NCBI GenBank assembly: GCA_945787585.1
Contig: CALZIG010000217.1
Coordinates: 1 to 7,228, forward strand
DNA: 7,228 nucleotides
Reading direction: 5' to 3'
Source: an uncultured Gammaproteobacteria bacterium
GTDB lineage: Bacteria > Pseudomonadota > Gammaproteobacteria > SZUA-140
Each line of letters begins with the position of its first letter. Position 1 is the stretch's first letter. The notes under the pieces were generated by a model. That model was not told the DNA's origin. It was given only the letters and a program-made list of their open reading frames with translations, and ran no database searches. Below are positions 1 to 4,930 of the stretch, piece after piece. Both the position numbers and the translations under genes were made by a program.

Positions 1-415
1 CATCATCCTCGTCCTCTTCCAGCCACTCATCACGCCGCTTAATCCAGCTCTGCTCATTCCATAGCTCTAACTTATTGCCCTGACCGATCATCACCACTTT
101 CTTTTCGAGTGCCGCAAATTCACGTAGCGGCGGTGGCAATAAGATGCGATGATTTCCGTCCATGTCACATTCCGTTGCATGGCCGATCAACAAACGCTGC
201 AAACGACGCGTCTGCTTATCCATGTTGGGCATGCTGGCAAGCTTCGCCTCCAGCACCTCCCACTCCTGCAATGGATAGAGCAACAGACAATGATCGCGGT
301 CGACAGTGACGACCAACTTGCCATCACAAAGCACGCTCAGACGCTCCCGAAACTTGCTCGGAATGGCCAACCGGCCTTTGGCATCCAAATTGAGTGCATG
401 TACTCCCCGAAACAC
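1..415 (-). CDS. mraZ: Transcriptional regulator MraZ (partial, C-terminal end missing)
   Basis: MraZ is the DNA-binding regulator encoded first in the dcw (division and cell wall) cluster; in E. coli it represses its own operon. The visible 138 codons show both AbrB-like (SpoVT-AbrB) half-domains. The first starts FRGVHALNLDAKGRLAIP, with the D-x-K-G-R motif at about residues 11-15. The second is GHATECDMDGNHRILLPPP, at about residues 77-95. The end matches the family's LELWNEQSW segment. MraZ is usually about 150 residues, so only a short acidic tail is lost beyond the left edge. The start is GTG at 415-413, giving the family's (M)FRG N-terminus; an AGGAG Shine-Dalgarno lies at 429-425, 9 bases upstream. 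The gene has its own promoter and operator (466-501 and 441-465). By family precedent rsmH and ftsL should follow off the left edge, but that is not visible. Identification is secure. Confidence 0.96.
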   Translation of the reverse strand, partial: MFRGVHALNLDAKGRLAIPSKFRERLSVLCDGKLVVTVDRDHCLLLYPLQEWEVLEAKLASMPNMDKQTRRLQRLLIGHATECDMDGNHRILLPPPLREFAALEKKVVMIGQGNKLELWNEQSWIKRRDEWLEEDEDD

Positions 416-440
416 CGCGCTTCACTCCTGTGCTATAAAA

Positions 441-465
441 CCCACAATTCACCACTTTCACCCAC
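441..465 (-). promoter_or_regulatory. MraZ box: three direct repeats, autoregulatory operator
   Basis: On the minus strand, three repeats GTGGG, GTGGT and GTGGG (plus-strand positions 461-465, 451-455, 441-445) are spaced exactly 10 bases apart, with 5-base spacers TGAAA and GAATT. This matches the known MraZ target, TGGGN repeats separated by 5 bases, one helical turn apart. The array lies between the promoter's -10 box and the mraZ Shine-Dalgarno, at or just downstream of the expected transcription start. Bound MraZ could therefore block initiation or promoter escape. Confidence 0.88.
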
Positions 466-473
466 TTAACGAC

Positions 474-501
474 ACTATATACCCGATTATTTAGCTGTCA
501 A
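474..501 (-). promoter_or_regulatory. Sigma-70 promoter of mraZ / dcw cluster
   Basis: A perfect -35 TTGACA (501-496) is followed after 16 bases by -10 TATAGT (479-474; five of six consensus bases). The predicted start of transcription is near 466-468, immediately at the upstream edge of the MraZ boxes. The position relative to mraZ is that of the conserved dcw promoter (Pmra) of gammaproteobacteria. Confidence 0.82.
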
Positions 502-827
502 GAAAAAAGCAGGCCCTTTGTGACCAATTTCTCCCTTTGCAGACAGTCACTTAGGTGAAAAAAATAATTTACTGAAAGGTGGGGGGAAATACGTTTTTTC
601 AAAGATTTATCAAATCAGAGGGTTGGAAAGTAGTACTAGAAAACACATTAGGTTTGAAGCAGGAAATGGCACTGCGCAAAATTTTTTATCTTAATTTGAT
701 TATTTTTTCGTCAATGAGCACTGATGCGTACTCAAATGGTGAAAGCAGCTGAATCAAGCAGGCCTGCGGATTCAGGAATAAAAGCGAGGAATGACAGGAT
801 TTGCTGTAGTGGCATTCACATCCCAGC
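502..827. other. Intergenic stretch between mraZ promoter and tRNA-Thr terminator; no convincing gene
   Basis: This AT-rich spacer has no recognisable coding sequence. The best open frame is 666-752 on the plus strand, 28 codons (MALRKIFYLNLIIF...), which resembles a bare signal peptide: RK near the start, a hydrophobic run, then SMSTDA. Its AGGA touches the ATG with only one base between, so initiation is doubtful. A second frame, at 791-853, has the same fault and runs into the terminator hairpin. I see no promoter that I would defend here, apart from the mraZ promoter at the left border. Confidence 0.5.
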
Positions 828-862
828 AAAAAAAAGGGTCTGACTCAAATTGAATCAGACCC
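828..862 (-). terminator. Rho-independent terminator of tRNA-Thr
   Basis: Read on the minus strand, GGGTCTGATTCAA and TTGAGTCAGACCC form a stem of about 13 bp with a single A-C mismatch and a very short loop. It is followed directly by eight T (plus-strand A run at 828-835). It begins 8 bases past the CCA end of the tRNA, so it should end the tRNA transcript and insulate mraZ from upstream transcription. Confidence 0.9.
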
Positions 863-870
863 TCGACATT

Positions 871-946
871 TGGAGCTGGCGATAGGAGTCGAACCTACGA
901 CCTGCTGATTACAAATCAGCTGCTCTACCAACTGAGCTACGCCAGC
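871..946 (-). tRNA. tRNA-Thr (anticodon UGU)
   Basis: The minus strand folds into a full 76-base cloverleaf. The acceptor stem is GCTGGCG/CGCCAGC. The D arm is GCTC...GAGC with loop AGTTGGTA. The anticodon stem is GCTGA/TCAGC with loop TTTGTAA, giving anticodon TGT. The variable loop is AGGTC, and the T arm has loop TTCGACT with one G-T pair. CCA is encoded (873-871). The anticodon reads ACA and other ACN threonine codons. The discriminator base is T, whereas the E. coli threonine tRNAs I recall carry A. The tRNA lies 65 bases after the SPOR gene, on the same strand, with its own promoter and terminator. Confidence 0.97.
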
Positions 947-964
947 GCTACATTACAGCGCGGC

Positions 965-993
965 AGTATAGCAATAATCAGAATTAAATATCA
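965..993 (-). promoter_or_regulatory. Extended -10 promoter of tRNA-Thr
   Basis: On the minus strand an extended -10 element, TGC-TATACT (TATACT at 970-965), is followed by a GC-rich discriminator, GCCGCGC. The predicted start near 957-959 leaves a leader of about 12 bases before the mature tRNA 5' end. No good -35 is visible at 988-993 (TGATAT). A GC-rich discriminator is typical of stringently controlled stable-RNA promoters, so ppGpp/DksA control is a reasonable inference. Read-through from the birA-coaX operon is also possible, since I see no terminator after the SPOR gene. Confidence 0.55.
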
Positions 994-1011
994 TCCCTCA
1001 TTTTTATATTT

Positions 1012-1788
1012 TCACCCGCAATCAACTGTTTGCAGTTCTACTGCGGAAAAATGCTCGGACAACAACGCATTCAAATCCTCAAGCATGGATTGCTGCGGCT
1101 CACCTGCAAACCCGGATAATACCAGCCAGAACTCCTCTGCCTTGCGGTAACGCTTACGCTGCTGATAATTGACATACCCCAACGCGCCGACTTCATCCAG
1201 CCGTCGCTTTAACGATTTCTGCTGACCAAAAATCCCCAACGAGATGATCAATTGCCCCTCATCCAGTCGCGCAATCGAAATATCCCGAATGCCCTGCGCC
1301 TTTAAACTCGCCACATCAGCGCGCGCTGCCGCCAGGGTGCTATATCCGCTTAAGTAGACCCACTCACCAAAAAGCCGCTCGACCTGGCGCGCCGTAATCG
1401 CCGCCTCAAAACCGTAACGTTCTGCCACCAGCGCCATTTCTGACGGCTGCTGGCGCTGTTCAAACGGGCCGACTTTATAACAACGTGCGACCGGTTCCGG
1501 CTTAACCATAGCAGCCGCTGCGATCACTTCTGTCTGCGGCTCAATCACAACTTCATCTATTGGACTCTCCACTTCAGTCACCGGTTCAACAGCGCTCAGT
1601 TCAACCTGCTTACGCGTCGTCGCAGGTGGCACGGCCTCTTTAACCAGGACCAGCGATGGCCCCGCTAACGCTGAGTCCGTTGACGTAGAAGACATTTCAT
1701 CCTCTGCAGATTGCCCAGAATCACCCAGGTATTGCCAGCAAAAAAAAGCCAGATTAAGTACCAATAACATCAACACGAACACTCTCAT
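1012..1788 (-). CDS. Membrane-anchored SPOR-like domain protein
   Basis: This 258-residue protein has an N-terminal hydrophobic anchor (residues 3-20, VFVLMLLVLNLAFFCWQY). A low-complexity, Pro/Glu/Val-rich linker follows (about 30-100). The C-terminal region (103-258) carries two SPOR-like stretches: CYKVGPFEQRQQ at 103-114, and EWVYLSGYSTLAAARADVASL onward, including LGIFGQQKSLKRRLDEV (184-200). SPOR domains bind denuded peptidoglycan glycan strands at the septum, so an inner-membrane anchor with a periplasmic domain is expected. The same gene type follows coaX in Pseudomonas. Its ATG shares one base with the coaX stop (TAATG), so translation is probably coupled. The SPOR assignment rests on pattern only, and no specific partner is known to me. 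Confidence 0.8.
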   Translation of the reverse strand: MRVFVLMLLVLNLAFFCWQYLGDSGQSAEDEMSSTSTDSALAGPSLVLVKEAVPPATTRKQVELSAVEPVTEVESPIDEVVIEPQTEVIAAAAMVKPEPVARCYKVGPFEQRQQPSEMALVAERYGFEAAITARQVERLFGEWVYLSGYSTLAAARADVASLKAQGIRDISIARLDEGQLIISLGIFGQQKSLKRRLDEVGALGYVNYQQRKRYRKAEEFWLVLSGFAGEPQQSMLEDLNALLSEHFSAVELQTVDCG

Positions 1789-2546
1789 TACTCAATCTTC
1801 TCCTCAGCCACCATCGCAAGTCCTTTCAATACCAGGTCCGGTTCAGATTGATGCGCGCACTGTAAATACTGGCTCAACACAGCACCGTCACCCCCGGTTA
1901 CAATCAGTTTAACGTCTTCGTTCACAGTCCCTTTTGCATCCGCAACCACACGTTCAATCAACGCCAGCAAAGTATAGTGTGCACCTCTCACTATGCCTTC
2001 CGCCGTATTTCGTGCTAAAAATAATCGCGTATCCATCATTTTATGCGCACTCACTTGATTCAATCCTTCTGTATTATTGACGAGCGCCGTTTGCATCAAC
2101 GCCAACCCCGGCACAATCATGCCACCAAGATGTTCACCGTGACTATTCAGCAGATCGATCGTCACTGCGGTACCGCAGTCGACTACGCAGGTCGCAGTGC
2201 GGTCGATATTGCGCGCGGCGATCAGTGCCAACCACCGATCAACACCCAGTTGTTGTGGCTCGGCATAACCATTGATCACTCCAAAGGCCGCGGCCTGCGT
2301 TGTGACCAGTTCAATCTCACACTGCAAATCTTCAACAACATACTGGGCGAGACGGTCACTGAATGTCACACCTGCCACATTAGAAACCAGCACGCGCGCT
2401 GGAGCATCCTGTTTCGCCTGCACTGCGGCAAGCATCTCGGCAAGCCCTGCTTCATTCCGCTGTGAAGCGCCGCCTGCCTGAAACTGATCTTGGCTGAAAA
2501 AGCCCCATTTAATCCGAGAATTTCCAATATCCAACAGTAAAATCAT
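1788..2546 (-). CDS. coaX: Type III pantothenate kinase (CoaX)
   Basis: CoaX phosphorylates pantothenate with ATP, the first committed step of coenzyme A synthesis, in the cytoplasm. The type III family lacks feedback inhibition by CoA and needs a monovalent cation. Family motifs are in order, numbered from the start chosen here: DIGNSRIKWG (6-15, phosphate binding), GVDRW (101-105, with the conserved Asp103), VVDCGTAVTIDLL (121-133), GGMIVPGL (141-148) and VTGGDG (216-221). The length of 252 residues is normal. The open frame extends upstream to a GTG at 2567, but that would add seven non-family residues. ATG at 2546, with GGGAG six bases upstream, gives the standard MILLLDIGNS start; the adjacent ATG at 2549 is equally possible by sequence but closer to the Shine-Dalgarno. 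The gene follows birA closely and its stop overlaps the SPOR gene start, which suggests an operon. Confidence 0.95.
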   Translation of the reverse strand: MILLLDIGNSRIKWGFFSQDQFQAGGASQRNEAGLAEMLAAVQAKQDAPARVLVSNVAGVTFSDRLAQYVVEDLQCEIELVTTQAAAFGVINGYAEPQQLGVDRWLALIAARNIDRTATCVVDCGTAVTIDLLNSHGEHLGGMIVPGLALMQTALVNNTEGLNQVSAHKMMDTRLFLARNTAEGIVRGAHYTLLALIERVVADAKGTVNEDVKLIVTGGDGAVLSQYLQCAHQSEPDLVLKGLAMVAEEKIE

Positions 2547-2569
2547 CATCCACTCCCGCCGTGACACAC

Positions 2570-3559
2570 TTACATCGATGCTGGCACTGTGCGCAGCAAC
2601 GACACATCGCCCGACATATAACGGCTGATAGCGCCATCGCGCTCAATCAGTAGCGCCCCCGACGCATCAACCCCCCTCGCCCGCCCTTCCACGAGACCCT
2701 GTGCCTGCTGTAGTGTCACGCGCTGATCAAAGGTGACATCCCACTGCTGCCACTGCGGTAAAAATGGCGCCAACCCCTCCACACTAAACTGGACGAGCGC
2801 TTCAACTATAGTGCCAACGATACTGCCCGCCGCCGCATTTCGGGAGACAGGCGTCGGCAAAAGATCATTCAGTGCAATCCACGGCTGATCAATCCCCTTG
2901 CCAGCGTCTGATGACATATCAAGATTCACCCCAACGCCGACCACCACACGACTGCCCCCCGATGACTCGCCACTCATCTCCAACAGAATGCCCGCCAGCT
3001 TACGCCCATCAATATAGAGGTCATTGGGCCACTTCAGTCCGGGCTGCGGCAGTCCCAGCGCTGCTAATCCGCGCGCCAGCCCTACGGCCACTGCCAGTGA
3101 CAATCCGGAGAGCGCATCCGGGCCGCAATCAAAATACCACAACAGTGAGAAACAGAGATTAGAACCGTACGGTGAGACCCATTGTCGCCCCTGCCTGCCA
3201 CGTCCTGCTGACTGATATTCTGCAAAACAGATCGATCCCGCGGGCAATGCGAGCGCCGCAGATTGCATCAAATGGCTATTGGTTGAATCAAGTACATGAT
3301 GCACTTCAATGCTTGCAACTTGCTCACGGACAGCCTCAGGTAGCGCTGCACTAATGGCCAAGTCGCTGAGCAATTCTATTGACTTTCTGAGGCGATAACC
3401 ACGGCCTGTGACTGCATAAATATCGAGCCCATAACCACGCAATGTTTGAATATGACGCCAGATAGCGCTGCGCTTCACGCCCAGCATTACACCCAATTCA
3501 TCGCCAGAATAGAAATTACCGTCCACCAGAATTTTAAGTAGTTTAAAGCGCGTCTGCAT
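2570..3559 (-). CDS. birA: Bifunctional biotin-[acetyl-CoA carboxylase] ligase / biotin operon repressor BirA
   Basis: BirA makes biotinyl-5'-AMP from biotin and ATP and transfers biotin to the carrier-protein subunit of acetyl-CoA carboxylase. Family members with an N-terminal domain also repress biotin genes. The 329 residues, against 321 in E. coli, show an N-terminal winged helix-turn-helix (about 1-60, including SGDELGVMLGVKRSAIWRHI). The catalytic domain follows, with GRGRQGRQW (119-127, the biotin/adenylate loop, GRGRRGRKW in E. coli), KWPND (176-180) and GRKLAGILLE (185-194). The C-terminal SH3-like domain covers about 280-325. With the winged helix intact, it should be a regulator as well as a ligase. 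No clear Shine-Dalgarno precedes the ATG, and an inverted repeat lies just upstream (3574-3617). It is the first gene of the birA-coaX-SPOR unit. Confidence 0.97.
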   Translation of the reverse strand: MQTRFKLLKILVDGNFYSGDELGVMLGVKRSAIWRHIQTLRGYGLDIYAVTGRGYRLRKSIELLSDLAISAALPEAVREQVASIEVHHVLDSTNSHLMQSAALALPAGSICFAEYQSAGRGRQGRQWVSPYGSNLCFSLLWYFDCGPDALSGLSLAVAVGLARGLAALGLPQPGLKWPNDLYIDGRKLAGILLEMSGESSGGSRVVVGVGVNLDMSSDAGKGIDQPWIALNDLLPTPVSRNAAAGSIVGTIVEALVQFSVEGLAPFLPQWQQWDVTFDQRVTLQQAQGLVEGRARGVDASGALLIERDGAISRYMSGDVSLLRTVPASM

Positions 3560-3573
3560 CGCGCAAGTGTAAC

Positions 3574-3617
3574 TGAATCATCAACAGTGCGCTCACGCCA
3601 ACAATGTCGATGATTCA
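3574..3617. repeat. Inverted repeat upstream of birA (possible operator or leader hairpin)
   Basis: TGAATCATCAACA (3574-3586) and TGTCGATGATTCA (3605-3617) are inverted with 12 of 13 positions matching, separated by 18 bases; similarity continues outward (GCGCAAGTG against GCACAAGTG). It starts 14 bases before the birA ATG. A weak promoter on the minus strand, TTGATC (3631-3626) with 17 bases to GACATT (3608-3603), would overlap one arm. The arms do not match the BirA operator consensus TTGTAAACC/GGTTTACAA. It may be an operator for another factor or a hairpin in the birA leader RNA. Confidence 0.5.
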
Positions 3618-3649
3618 CTTGTGCAGATCAATATAAAAATATTAGGCAT

Positions 3650-3684
3650 AAAAAAGCCAGCACGAAACAAATCGTGGCTGGCTT
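3650..3684 (-). terminator. Rho-independent terminator of the 33-codon membrane peptide gene
   Basis: On the minus strand, AAGCCAGC-C-ACGA pairs with TCGTGCTGGCTT (plus-strand 3654-3684; one bulged base, short loop) and is followed by six T (plus-strand A run at 3650-3655). It lies about 50 bases after the small gene's stop codon and upstream of birA, so it separates the two transcripts. Confidence 0.85.
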
Positions 3685-3732
3685 TCCTAAATGCTGACTA
3701 AATCACAGCGAATAACTACATATCGCTAATCA

Positions 3733-3834
3733 TTAGCCGATTGCCATACCTAGCGCCATCAAGCCAAAAATGATTACCGCGACTCCAATGACGATCAATG
3801 GATCACTTTTATTAATATTTACTGTATTCGACAT
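3733..3834 (-). CDS. Small single-helix membrane peptide, 33 residues (copy 1)
   Basis: The product begins MSNTVNINKSDPLIVIGVAV and ends GLMALGMAIG. Residues 1-11 are polar and residues 12-33 form one hydrophobic helix reaching the C-terminus, with glycines at 17, 24, 29 and 33 (a GxxxG at 29-33 that could pack helices). A near-perfect Shine-Dalgarno, AGGAGGT (3846-3840), lies 5 bases before the ATG, and a terminator follows, so this very short frame is almost certainly translated. A paralogue lies at 4422-4517; 13 of about 31 aligned residues agree, including MS-(x)-VNI-x-K-x-D at the N-terminus. I do not recognise the family. A membrane-inserted regulator, or a small subunit of a membrane complex, is possible. 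A type I toxin-like peptide is less likely, because the strong ribosome site is exposed and no antisense RNA is evident. Confidence 0.8.
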   Translation of the reverse strand: MSNTVNINKSDPLIVIGVAVIIFGLMALGMAIG

Positions 3835-4234
3835 AAACGACCTCCTCATTTGATATTGTGTTTAGCAGCTCGCGCTACCAAATCAATCAACCGTATTACC
3901 CTAGTTAAATGGTAGGATAATACCCGCTCATTTTAAGCGGTCTTTTAACCATACATAAAGGGAGGTATAGAATCAAGCGAGAACCCCCTCAAATATTATG
4001 ATGTGAGAAATACCGCTATCTAGCATTACGACAATACGCCGCACGCTAGTGACATTATGATACGCCCACCTATGACAGGCGTCACTACTCATCACGCTAT
4101 ATACATGATTAGAATCTGGATCTGGATTTGACGGAGGCCAGCAAAGCAGTGGTTCTATGCAATCCCAATAGCTACAACCTATTGAAAGAAAAAACTATTC
4201 TTTGATGAAATGAGTAAATTTAAACGATGGGCAT
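3835..4234. other. Regulatory spacer between the two small membrane peptide genes
   Basis: No credible gene is present; the longest frames lack ribosome sites. On the minus strand it should hold the copy 1 promoter. Candidate -10 elements are TATTAT (3922-3917) inside the right arm of a palindrome, or a weak box near the TTGATT at about 3890-3885. No strong -35 fits, so a specialised sigma factor or an activator is possible. Other structures are CCGCT/AGCGG around 3924-3940, TAGTGAC (4047-4053) with GTCACTA (4081-4087), and TTGAGGGGGT (3992-3983), which also occurs upstream of copy 2. Confidence 0.45.
3893..3923. repeat. Palindrome upstream of small membrane peptide copy 1 (candidate operator)
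   Basis: GTATTACCCTA (3893-3903) and TAGGATAATAC (3913-3923) are inverted with 10 of 11 positions matching and a 9-base spacer, giving about two helical turns centre to centre. It lies 59-89 bases before the ATG of copy 1 and its right arm contains TATTAT, a -10-like hexamer on the minus strand. The geometry suits a dimeric repressor site. No matching regulator is identifiable from the sequence. Confidence 0.5.
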
Positions 4235-4305
4235 AAAAAAACGGTGGCGCCAACTTCCAATAAAGCAAGCCTATGCTTACCTGGAAATCGGCTTTCACCA
4301 CCGTT
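4235..4305 (-). terminator. Long structured terminator hairpin of small membrane peptide copy 2
   Basis: On the minus strand the 66-base hairpin opens with AACGGTGG pairing with CCACCGTT, continues with shorter inner pairings (GCC/GGC, TTCCA/TGGAA, AAGCA/TGCTT) separated by internal loops, and is followed by seven T (plus-strand A run at 4235-4241). It ends the transcript about 120-190 bases beyond the stop codon of copy 2. The outer stem and T run make termination likely. The interrupted long stem is more elaborate than termination needs. Confidence 0.75.
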
Positions 4306-4387
4306 GTATCTTGTTTATTTTACCTTCAAGAGACAAAAAACTAATGACAATCTTATTTTACTTGTCACAAAAAGCTTAAATCATTGA

Positions 4388-4410
4388 TGAATAGAGCGTT
4401 GCTCTATTCA
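4388..4410 (-). other. Perfect 10-bp hairpin just after copy 2 stop codon
   Basis: TGAATAGAGC and GCTCTATTCA form a perfect 10-bp stem with a 3-base loop, starting 11 bases after the stop codon of copy 2. No T run follows on the minus strand, so it is not a canonical intrinsic terminator by itself. It could protect the mRNA 3' end from exonucleases or be part of a structured 3' untranslated RNA ending at the hairpin at 4235-4305. Confidence 0.6.
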
Positions 4411-4421
4411 AGCCCGACAGC

Positions 4422-4517
4422 TTAAAGGTTGGTGCCGATCAGGCCTAAAATCGTAATAATCGCTGTAATAGCAATAACAAAGATACCATCCTGTTTACAA
4501 ATATTTACATCAGACAT
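4422..4517 (-). CDS. Small single-helix membrane peptide, 31 residues (copy 2)
   Basis: The product starts MSDVNICKQDGIFVIAITA and ends ILGLIGTNL. Residues 1-10 are polar with one cysteine (Cys7); residues 11-29 form one hydrophobic helix, rich in Ile and with three Thr (18, 22, 29). A GGGAG Shine-Dalgarno (4531-4527) lies 9 bases before the ATG. It is the paralogue of the peptide at 3733-3834: the N-terminal MS-(x)-VNI-x-K-x-D is kept and the DNA retains GTAAATATT..TAAA...GAT at the same place, while the rest has diverged under conservation of hydrophobicity. That pattern argues for selection on protein. It has its own transcript end (4235-4305). Function is unknown; the two copies could form a hetero-oligomer or respond to different conditions. 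Confidence 0.75.
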   Translation of the reverse strand: MSDVNICKQDGIFVIAITAIITILGLIGTNL

Positions 4518-4930
4518 TATTCACATCTCCCAAAATATCAATCGCTGTAAGTTACGCCAGGAATGCTGAAATTTTGCATACCCCCTCAACCAAGAAACAT
4601 AGCAAATGACTCAACAAATGTGCAAGCATTATTTTCAGTACAATTCACATAGTAATTATAATGTTATAAGCCGACCACCATTGATAAGACTACGTTTATT
4701 TCGATCAATCTAAATCTTTTATCAGATAACATCATCGCTAATCGAGCGCCATTTACCCAGCAAAATTCACCCTATTGCAAAAACTGGATAAACGGATCAC
4801 TCGCCGACCTGATTTCAGGCCTCCCTGACCCCCTCCTTATCTTCCTGCAATACTGCCGCATCTTAAAGAATCAAAGAGTTACACCGATACTATCTATATT
4901 ATTTGATACTGTTTCTAGATTAGGTGCGCA
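4518..4930. other. Divergent intergenic region between copy 2 peptide and vWA gene
   Basis: These 413 bases separate oppositely oriented genes and must hold both promoters. For copy 2, see the candidate at 4596-4625; TTGAGGGGGT (4589-4580), shared with the copy 1 upstream region, lies between that promoter and the gene. For the plus-strand vWA gene the best guess is weak: TTAAAG (4863-4868) with 17 bases to GATACT (4886-4891). A plus-strand frame is open from 4662 to 4933 but has no start codon or ribosome site. No RNA gene is recognised. Confidence 0.4.
4596..4625 (-). promoter_or_regulatory. Candidate promoter for small membrane peptide copy 2
   Basis: On the minus strand, TTGCAC (4625-4620) and TATGTT (4601-4596) are 18 bases apart, and TGC directly before TATGTT gives an extended -10. 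This would produce a 5' leader of about 70 bases containing the TTGAGGGGGT motif. The -35 match is poor, so confidence is low. Confidence 0.35.

Noticed and set aside
109..494. Three overlapping plus-strand open frames across the mraZ region
   Set aside because: They lie opposite mraZ, which has clear family motifs, a promoter and a ribosome site; the plus-strand products look like nothing known.
791..853. 20-codon frame beginning MTGFAVV and ending KKGSDSN
   Set aside because: The GAGGA directly touches the ATG with no spacing and the frame ends inside the tRNA terminator hairpin; likely chance.
2043..3354. Plus-strand frames opposite coaX and birA
   Set aside because: Shadows of two strongly identified genes on the other strand; no ribosome sites or domain patterns.
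3861..3885. Possible sigma-54 promoter (TGGTAGCGCGAGCTGCT on the minus strand) before peptide copy 1
   Set aside because: The GG and GC doublets are 11 rather than 10 bases apart, and flanking bases do not fit the consensus.
4240..4305. Integron attC-like site (long imperfect hairpin)
   Set aside because: The conserved RYYYAAC and GTTRRRY core boxes are not present (CGCCAAC/GTTGGCG fail at key positions), there is no integrase or cassette array, and a T run follows as in a terminator.
3733..4517. Type I toxin-antitoxin reading of the small membrane peptides
   Set aside because: Both ribosome sites appear unobstructed, no divergent antisense promoter is convincing, and the C-terminal tails lack the charged residues common in such toxins; not excluded but unsupported.
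4681..4727. TTGATAA...TTATCA as an FNR-type or other regulator site
   Set aside because: The spacing does not match TTGAT-N4-ATCAA and the sequence is AT-rich, so such matches are expected by chance.
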